A stretch of DNA of 64,000 bases from positions 62,001-126,000 of the forward strand of contig JAJQJQ010000098.1 of the NCBI GenBank assembly GCA_028622995.1, in the 5' to 3' direction. A program made the translations under genes and the position numbers. The stretch is from Panagrolaimus kolymaensis (taxonomy: Eukaryota > Nematoda > Chromadorea > Rhabditida > Panagrolaimidae). The notes below the pieces were generated by a model. It did no database searches and had not been told where the DNA came from. It worked only from the letters and a program-made list of their open reading frames with translations. Of the stretch, positions 56,141 through 64,000 are shown in pieces (position 1 is the stretch's first letter; each line of letters opens with the position of its first letter).

Positions 56141-57960
56141 TATTTGATTTTTATTAATAGAAAACATATAAAAGTTTGAAGCTGCAGAAATCTCTGCCAT
56201 CGATTTGGTGGAACAGAACCCAAAAATTAAATTATGAGGTTTTTTATACTCGTCTAATAAACAAATTTTTTGCATCAAAATATTTGATTTTTATTAATAG
56301 AAAACATATAAAAGTATTAAGCTGCAGAAATCTCTGCCATCGATTTGGTGGAACAGAACCCAAAAATTAAATTATGAGGTTTTTTATACTCGTCTGATAA
56401 ACAAATTTTTTGCATCAAAATATTTGATTTTTATTAATAGAAAACATATAAAAGTTTGAAGCTGCAGAAATCTCTGCCATCGATTTGGTGGAAAAGACCA
56501 GAAAAATTAAATTATGAGGTTTTTTATACTCGTCTGATAAACAAATTTTTTGCATCAAAATATTTGATTTTTATTAATAGAAAACATATAAAAGTTTGAA
56601 GCTGCAGAAATCTCTGCCATCGATTTGGTGGAACAGAACCCAAAAATTAAATTATGAGGTTTTTTATACTCGTCTAATAAACAAATTTTTTGCATTAAAA
56701 TATTTGATTTTTATTAATAGAAAACATATAAAAGTTTGAAGCTGCAGAAATCTCTGCCATCGATTTGGTGGAACAGAACCCAAAAATTAAATTATGAGGT
56801 TTTTTATACTTGTCTAATAAACAAATTTTTTGCAAAAAAATATTTGATTTTTATTAATAGAAAACATATAAAAGTTTGAAGCTGCAGAAATCTCTGCCAT
56901 CGATTTGGTGGAACAGAACCCAAAAATTAAATTATGAGGTTTTTTATACTCGTCTAATAAACAAATTTTTTGCATCAAAATATTTGATTTTTATTAATAG
57001 AAAACATATAAAAGTTTGAAGCTGCAGAAATCTCTGCCATCGATTTGGTGGAACAGAACCCAAAAATTAAATTAGGAGGTTTTTTATACTCGTCTAATAA
57101 ACAAATTTTTTGCATCAAAATATTTGATTTTTATTAATAGAAAACATATAAAAGTTTGAAGCTGCAGAAATCTCTGCCATCGATTTGGTGGAACAGAACC
57201 CAAAAATTAAATTATGAGGTTTTTTATACTTGTCTAATAAACAAATTTTTTGCAAAAAAATATTTGATTTTTATTAATAGAAAACATATAAAAGTTTGAA
57301 GCTGCAGAAATCTCTGCCATCGATTTGGTGGAACAGAACCCAAAAATTAAATTATGAGGTTTTTTATACTCGTCTAATAAACAAATTTTTTGCATCAAAA
57401 TATTTGATTTTTATTAATAGAAAACATATAAAAGTTTGAAGCTGCAGAAATCTCTGCCATCGATTTGGTGGAACAGAACCCAAAAATTAAATTATGAGGT
57501 TTTTTATACTTGTCTAATAAACAAATTTTTTGCAAAAAAATATTTGATTTTTATTAATAGAAAACATATAAAAGTATGAAGCTGCAGAAATCTCTGCCAT
57601 CGATTTGGTGGAACAGAACCCAAAAATTAAATTAGGAGGTTTTTTATACTCGTCTAATAAACAAATTTTTTGCATCAAAATATTTGATTTTTATTAATAG
57701 AAAACATATAAAAGTTTGAAGCTGCAGAAATCTCTGCCATCGATTTGGTGGAAAAGACCAGAAAAATTAAATTATGAGGTTTTTTATACTCGTCTGATAA
57801 ACAAATTTTTTGCATCAAAATATTTGATTTTTATTAATAGAAAACATATAAAAGTTTGAAGCTGCAGAAATCTCTGCCATCGATTTGGTGGAACAGAACC
57901 CAAAAATTAAATTATGAGGTTTTTTATACTCGTCTGATAAACAAATTTTTTGCATCAAAA
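56141..57960. repeat. Marker-rich transition block, copy 2
   Basis: This block has T111 with AA at 135-136 (56701, 57121 and 57401 monomers), G95 (56981, 57541) and A36 (57541). In the 56281 copy, A36 is joined by T38. The marker set is that of 12601-14560, about 43.4 kb upstream. The monomer at 56561 has T136, a possible intermediate. Confidence 0.85.
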
Positions 57961-60900
57961 TATTTGATTTTTATTAATAGAAAACATATAAAAGTTTGAA
58001 GCTGCAGAAATCTCTGCCATCGATTTGGTGGAACAGAACCCAAAAATTAAATTATGAGGTTTTTTATACTCGTCTAATAAACAAATTTTTTGCATCAAAA
58101 TATTTGATTTTTATTAATAGAAAACATATAAAAGTTTGAAGCTGCAGAAATCTCTGCCATCGATTTGGTGGAAAAGACAAGAAAAATTAAATTATGAGGT
58201 TTTTTATACTCGTCTAATAAACAAATTTTTTGCATCAAAATATTTGATTTTTATTAATAGAAAACATATAAAAGTTTGAAGCTGCAGAAATCTCTGCCAT
58301 CGATTTGGTGGAACAGAACCCAAAAATTAAATTATGAGGTTTTTTATACTCGTCTGATAAACAAATTTTTTGCATCAAAATATTTGATTTTTATTAATAG
58401 AAAACATATAAAAGTTTGAAGCTGCAGAAATCTCTGCCATCGATTTGGTGGAACAGAACCCAAAAATTAAATTATGAGGTTTTTTATACTCGTCTAATAA
58501 ACAAATTTTTTGCATCAAAATATTTGATTTTTATTAATAGAAAACATATAAAAGTTTGAAGCTGCAGAAATCTCTGCCATCGATTTGGTGGAACAGAACC
58601 CAAAAATTAAATTATGAGGTTTTTTATACTCGTCTAATAAACAAATTTTTTGCATCAAAATATTTGATTTTTATTAATAGAAAACATATAAAAGTTTGAA
58701 GCTGCAGAAATCTCTGCCATCGATTTGGTGGAACAGAACCCAAAAATTAAATTATGAGGTTTTTTATACTCGTCTAATAAACAAATTTTTTGCATCAAAA
58801 TATTTGATTTTTATTAATAGAAAACATATAAAAGTTTGAAGCTGCAGAAATCTCTGCCATCGATTTGGTGGAACAGAACCCAAAAATTAAATTATGAGGT
58901 TTTTTATACTCGTGTAATAAACAAATTTTTTGCATCAAAATATTTGATTTTTATTAATAGAAAACATATAAAAGTTTGAAGCTGCAGAAATCTCTGCCAT
59001 CGATTTGGTGGAACAGAACCCAAAAATTAAATTATGAGGTTTTTTATACTCGTGTAATAAACAAATTTTTTGCATCAAAATATTTGATTTTTATTAATAG
59101 AAAACATATAAAAGTTTGAAGCTGCAGAAATCTCTGCCATCGATTTGGTGGAAAAGACCAGAAAAATTAAATTATGAGGTTTTTTATACTCGTGTAATAA
59201 ACAAATTTTTTGCATCAAAATATTTGATTTTTATTAATAGAAAACATATAAAAGTTTGAAGCTGCAGAAATCTCTGCCATCGATTTGGTGGAACAGAACC
59301 CAAAAATTAAATTATGAGGTTTTTTATACTCGTCTAATAAACAAATTTTTTGCATCAAAATATTTGATTTTTATTAATAGAAAACATATAAAAGTTTGAA
59401 GCTGCAGAAATCTCTGCCATCGATTTGGTGGAAAAGACCAGAAAAATTAAATTATGAGGTTTTTTATACTCGTCTAATAAACAAATTTTTTGCATCAAAA
59501 TATTTGATTTTTATTAATAGAAAACATATAAAAGTTTGAAGCTGCAGAAATCTCTGCCATCGATTTGGTGGAAAAGACCAGAAAAATTAAATTATGAGGT
59601 TTTTTATACTCGTCTAATAAACAAATTTTTTGCATCAAAATATTTGATTTTTATTAATAGAAAACATATAAAAGTTTGAAGCTGCAGAAATCTCTGCCAT
59701 CGATTTGGTGGAAAAGACAAGAAAAATTAAATTATGAGGTTTTTTATACTCGTCTGATAAACAAATTTTTTGCATCAAAATATTTGATTTTTATTAATAG
59801 AAAACATATAAAAGTTTGAAGCTGCAGAAATCTCTGCCATCGATTTGGTGGAAAAGACCAGAAAAATTAAATTATGAGGTTTTTTATACTCGTCTAATAA
59901 ACAAATTTTTTGCATCAAAATATTTGATTTTTATTAATAGAAAACATATAAAAGTTTGAAGCTGCAGAAATCTCTGCCATCGATTTGGTGGAACAGAACC
60001 CAAAAATTAAATTATGAGGTTTTTTATACTCGTCTGATAAACAAATTTTTTGCATCAAAATATTTGATTTTTATTAATAGAAAACATATAAAAGTTTGAA
60101 GCTGCAGAAATCTCTGCCATCGATTTGGTGGAAAAGACAAGAAAAATTAAATTATGAGGTTTTTTATACTCGTCTGATAAACAAATTTTTTGCATCAAAA
60201 TATTTGATTTTTATTAATAGAAAACATATAAAAGTTTGAAGCTGCAGAAATCTCTGCCATCGATTTGGTGGAACAGAACCCAAAAATTAAATTATGAGGT
60301 TTTTTATACTCGTCTGATAAACAAATTTTTTGCATCAAAATATTTGATTTTTATTAATAGAAAACATATAAAAGTTTGAAGCTGCAGAAATCTCTGCCAT
60401 CGATTTGGTGGAACAGAACCCAAAAATTAAATTATGAGGTTTTTTATACTCGTCTAATAAACAAATTTTTTGCATCAAAATATTTGATTTTTATTAATAG
60501 AAAACATATAAAAGTTTGAAGCTGCAGAAATCTCTGCCATCGATTTGGTGGAAAAGACAAGAAAAATTAAATTATGAGGTTTTTTATACTCGTCTGATAA
60601 ACAAATTTTTTGCATCAAAATATTTGATTTTTATTAATAGAAAACATATAAAAGTTTGAAGCTGCAGAAATCTCTGCCATCGATTTGGTGGAACAGAACC
60701 CAAAAATTAAATTATGAGGTTTTTTATACTCGTCTGATAAACAAATTTTTTGCATCAAAATATTTGATTTTTATTAATAGAAAACATATAAAAGTTTGAA
60801 GCTGCAGAAATCTCTGCCATCGATTTGGTGGAACAGAACACAAAAATTAAATTATGAGGTTTTTTATACTCGTCTAATAAACAAATTTTTTGCATCAAAA

Positions 60901-61180
60901 TATTTGATTTTTATTAATAGAAAACATATAAAAGTTTGAAGCTGCAGAAATCTCTGCCATCGATTTGGTGGAACAGAACCCAAAAATTAAATTATGAGGT
61001 TTTTTATACTCGTCTGATAAACAAATTTTTTGCATCAAAATATTTGATTTTTATTAATAGAAAACATATAAAAGTTTGAAGCTGCAGAAATCTCTGCCAT
61101 CGATTTGGTGGAACAGAACCCAAAAATTAAATTATGAGGTTTTTTATACTCGTCTGATAAACAAATTTTTTGCATCATAA

Positions 61181-61319
61181 TATTTGATTTTTTTAATAGA
61201 AAACATATAAAAGTTTGAAGCTGCAGAAATCTCTGCCATCGATTTGGTGGAACAGAACCCAAAAATTAAATTATGAGGTTTTTTATACTCGTCTAATAAA
61301 CAAATTTTTTGCATCAAAA
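61181..61319. repeat. 139-bp monomer, single-base deletion, copy 1
   Basis: Class Aa monomer that lacks A13, so the T-run at 8-12 joins TT at 14-15 into seven T. This opens a reverse-strand frame at 61035-61262, which is not believed to code. Confidence 0.95.
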
Positions 61320-62019
61320 TATTTGATTTTTATTAATAGAAAACATATAAAAGTTTGAAGCTGCAGAAATCTCTGCCATCGATTTGGTGGAACAGAACCC
61401 AAAAATTAAATTATGAGGTTTTTTATACTCGTCTAATAAACAAATTTTTTGCATCAAAATATTTGATTTTTATTAATAGAAAACATATAAAAGTTTGAAG
61501 CTGCAGAAATCTCTGCCATCGATTTGGTGGAACAGAACCCAAAAATTAAATTATGAGGTTTTTTATACTCGTCTAATAAACAAATTTTTTGCATCAAAAT
61601 ATTTGATTTTTATTAATAGAAAACATATAAAAGTTTGAAGCTGCAGAAATCTCTGCCATCGATTTGGTGGAAAAGACAAGAAAAATTAAATTATGAGGTT
61701 TTTTATACTCGTCTGATAAACAAATTTTTTGCATCAAAATATTTGATTTTTATTAATAGAAAACATATAAAAGTTTGAAGCTGCAGAAATCTCTGCCATC
61801 GATTTGGTGGAACAGAACCCAAAAATTAAATTATGAGGTTTTTTATACTCGTCTGATAAACAAATTTTTTGCATCAAAATATTTGATTTTTATTAATAGA
61901 AAACATATAAAAGTTTGAAGCTGCAGAAATCTCTGCCATCGATTTGGTGGAACAGAACCCAAAAATTAAATTATGAGGTTTTTTATACTCGTCTGATAAA
62001 CAAATTTTTTGCATCATAA

Positions 62020-62158
62020 TATTTGATTTTTTTAATAGAAAACATATAAAAGTTTGAAGCTGCAGAAATCTCTGCCATCGATTTGGTGGAACAGAACCCA
62101 AAAATTAAATTATGAGGTTTTTTATACTCGTCTAATAAACAAATTTTTTGCATCAAAA
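62020..62158. repeat. 139-bp monomer, single-base deletion, copy 2
   Basis: Same A13 loss as the monomer at 61181-61319, again preceded by a monomer with T138. The reverse-strand frame at 61874-62101 is the same artefact. Confidence 0.95.
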
Positions 62159-62718
62159 TATTTGATTTTTATTAATAGAAAACATATAAAAGTTTGAAGC
62201 TGCAGAAATCTCTGCCATCGATTTGGTGGAACAGAACCCAAAAATTAAATTATGAGGTTTTTTATACTCGTCTGATAAACAAATTTTTTGCATCAAAATA
62301 TTTGATTTTTATTAATAGAAAACATATAAAAGTTTGAAGCTGCAGAAATCTCTGCCATCGATTTGGTGGAACAGAACCCAAAAATTAAATTATGAGGTTT
62401 TTTATACTCGTCTAATAAACAAATTTTTTGCATCAAAATATTTGATTTTTATTAATAGAAAACATATAAAAGTTTGAAGCTGCAGAAATCTCTGCCATCG
62501 ATTTGGTGGAACAGAACCCAAAAATTAAATTATGAGGTTTTTTATACTCGTCTGATAAACAAATTTTTTGCATCAAAATATTTGATTTTTATTAATAGAA
62601 AACATATAAAAGTTTGAAGCTGCAGAAATCTCTGCCATCGATTTGGTGGAACAGAACCCAAAAATTAAATTATGAGGTTTTTTATACTCGTCTGATAAAC
62701 AAATTTTTTGCATCATAA

Positions 62719-62857
62719 TATTTGATTTTTTTAATAGAAAACATATAAAAGTTTGAAGCTGCAGAAATCTCTGCCATCGATTTGGTGGAACAGAACCCAA
62801 AAATTAAATTATGAGGTTTTTTATACTCGTCTAATAAACAAATTTTTTGCATCAAAA
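62719..62857. repeat. 139-bp monomer, single-base deletion, copy 3
   Basis: Third copy of the A13 deletion, after a T138 monomer. The reverse-strand frame at 62573-62800 is the same artefact. Confidence 0.95.
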
Positions 62858-63977
62858 TATTTGATTTTTATTAATAGAAAACATATAAAAGTTTGAAGCT
62901 GCAGAAATCTCTGCCATCGATTTGGTGGAACAGAACCCAAAAATTAAATTATGAGGTTTTTTATACTCGTCTAATAAACAAATTTTTTGCATCAAAATAT
63001 TTGATTTTTATTAATAGAAAACATATAAAAGTTTGAAGCTGCAGAAATCTCTGCCATCGATTTGGTGGAAAAGACAAGAAAAATTAAATTATGAGGTTTT
63101 TTATACTCGTCTGATAAACAAATTTTTTGCATCAAAATATTTGATTTTTATTAATAGAAAACATATAAAAGTTTGAAGCTGCAGAAATCTCTGCCATCGA
63201 TTTGGTGGAACAGAACCCAAAAATTAAATTATGAGGTTTTTTATACTCGTCTAATAAACAAATTTTTTGCATCAAAATATTTGATTTTTATTAATAGAAA
63301 ACATATAAAAGTTTGAAGCTGCAGAAATCTCTGCCATCGATTTGGTGGAAAAGACAAGAAAAATTAAATTATGAGGTTTTTTATACTCGTCTGATAAACA
63401 AATTTTTTGCATCAAAATATTTGATTTTTATTAATAGAAAACATATAAAAGTTTGAAGCTGCAGAAATCTCTGCCATCGATTTGGTGGAACAGAACCCAA
63501 AAATTAAATTATGAGGTTTTTTATACTCGTCTGATAAACAAATTTTTTGCATCAAAATATTTGATTTTTATTAATAGAAAACATATAAAAGTTTGAAGCT
63601 GCAGAAATCTCTGCCATCGATTTGGTGGAACAGAACCCAAAAATTAAATTATGAGGTTTTTTATACTCGTGTAATAAACAAATTTTTTGCATCAAAATAT
63701 TTGATTTTTATTAATAGAAAACATATAAAAGTTTGAAGCTGCAGAAATCTCTGCCATCGATTTGGTTGAAAAGACCAGAAAAATTAAATTATGAGGTTTT
63801 TTATACTCGTCTAATAAACAAATTTTTTGCATCAAAATATTTGATTTTTATTAATAGAAAACATATAAAAGTTTGAAGCTGCAGAAATCTCTGCCATCGA
63901 TTTGGTGGAACAGAACCCAAAAATTAAATTATGAGGTTTTTTATACTCGTCTGATAAACAAATTTTTTGCATCAAAA

Positions 63978-64000
63978 TATTTGATTTTTATTAATAGAAA
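63978..64000. repeat. Partial monomer at the window edge
   Basis: The first 23 bases of a further monomer. The array is cut by the window, not by a real boundary, and the left edge gives no sign of an end either. Confidence 0.95.

Larger units (their letters stand above)
60901..62857. repeat. Higher-order repeat carrying the 1-bp deletion, three copies
   Basis: The trio Ag, Ag(T138), Aa(139 bp) ends at 61319, 62158 and 62857. The spacings between trios are 839 and 699 bp, that is six and five monomers less one base. The shared substitution and deletion show one origin, followed by two rounds of duplication with a unit that changed by one monomer. Confidence 0.92.
1..64000. repeat. 140-bp satellite DNA array filling the window
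   Basis: The sequence repeats every 140 bp with no interruption: 457 full monomers and a 23-bp remainder, all in one orientation. The register set by the start at base 1 holds to base 61180, after which three monomers have each lost one base. Composition of the commonest monomer is 18 C and 20 G in 140 (27% GC). Landmarks by monomer position are ATTAAT (13-18), TATAAAAG (27-34), CTGCAG (42-47), ATCGAT (59-64), a variable box (74-81), a T-run (100-105) and a variable site (114-116). Most copies differ from their class consensus by zero to two bases. No transposon, inversion or unique sequence was seen. Such homogeneous arrays are typical of eukaryotic centromeric or pericentromeric heterochromatin; the location here is inferred. 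I do not recognise the family by name. Confidence 0.98.
56001..64000. repeat. Array domain 4: A116 and G114 variants return
   Basis: After the second transition block the array is again rich in A116. G114 reappears at 58801-59220 (A*, A*, C*) and in the monomer at 63558. It resembles domain 2 but has more class A. The only length changes in the window fall here. The domain runs off the window end. Confidence 0.75.

Noticed and set aside
56176..56370. Forward open frame of 64 codons
   Set aside because: It begins with TTG inside the repeat and exists only because T38 in the monomer at 56281 removes a TGA stop that other copies keep. It encodes the same 140-bp repeat in shifting frames, with no domain or signal.
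61035..61262. Reverse open frame of 75 codons, also at 61874-62101 and 62573-62800
   Set aside because: The three are identical because the segment is duplicated. Each is opened by the one-base deletion in the 139-bp monomer and starts at TTG. Repeat-derived amino acids and no context argue against coding.
1..64000. CRISPR array
   Set aside because: There are no unique spacers between repeats; the whole 140-bp unit is repeated, and no cas genes are present.
1..64000. Transposon or retroelement origin inside the array
   Set aside because: No terminal repeats, target-site duplications or polymerase or transposase-like reading frames interrupt any monomer.

Overview
The whole window is one uninterrupted tandem satellite array. 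A monomer of 140 bp (about 27% GC; 38 G+C in the commonest form) repeats head to tail in one orientation from the first base to the last. With the first copy starting at base 1, I count 457 complete monomers plus 23 bp of a 458th. Three monomers are 139 bp and all the others are 140 bp. I see no genes, RNA genes, transposons, inversions or unique sequence. The few open frames are by-products of the repeat.

The organism must be a eukaryote. Tens of kilobases of near-identical ~140-bp AT-rich repeats are typical of centromeric or pericentromeric heterochromatin, and the size and composition would suit an insect or other invertebrate. I do not recognise the monomer from memory, so species and chromosomal position are open.

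Monomers differ mainly at a few sites. Positions 74-81 of the monomer define three classes. Class A has C74, A78, C79, C80, C81 (about 236 copies). Class C has A74, C78, C79, A80, G81 (about 115). Class B is class C with A79 (about 103). Three copies are A/C hybrids (class D). Position 116 is G or A, rarely T, and position 114 is C or G. These counts were made by hand and may be off by a few. I write Ag, Ba, C* and so on for class plus state, where * means G114 with A116.

Layout: 1-12600 is mostly G116 with all three classes. A marker-rich block at 12601-14560 leads into a domain, to about 30380, rich in A116 and G114; its part 18201-28140 has no class C. From 30381 to 56000 the array is again mostly G116. 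A second marker-rich block (56141-57960) leads into a second A116/G114 domain that runs to the end. The same rare variants therefore occur in the same order about 43.1-43.7 kb apart, which suggests a very large duplication inside the array. Smaller higher-order repeats of 2, 3, 5-6, 6-7, 8 and 9 monomers are nested in it.

No coding or metabolic system is present. The points of interest are the higher-order organisation, the 8-bp box that separates the monomer classes, and conserved small motifs in every monomer (a TATA-like octamer and two short dyads) that could matter for transcription or centromere function.
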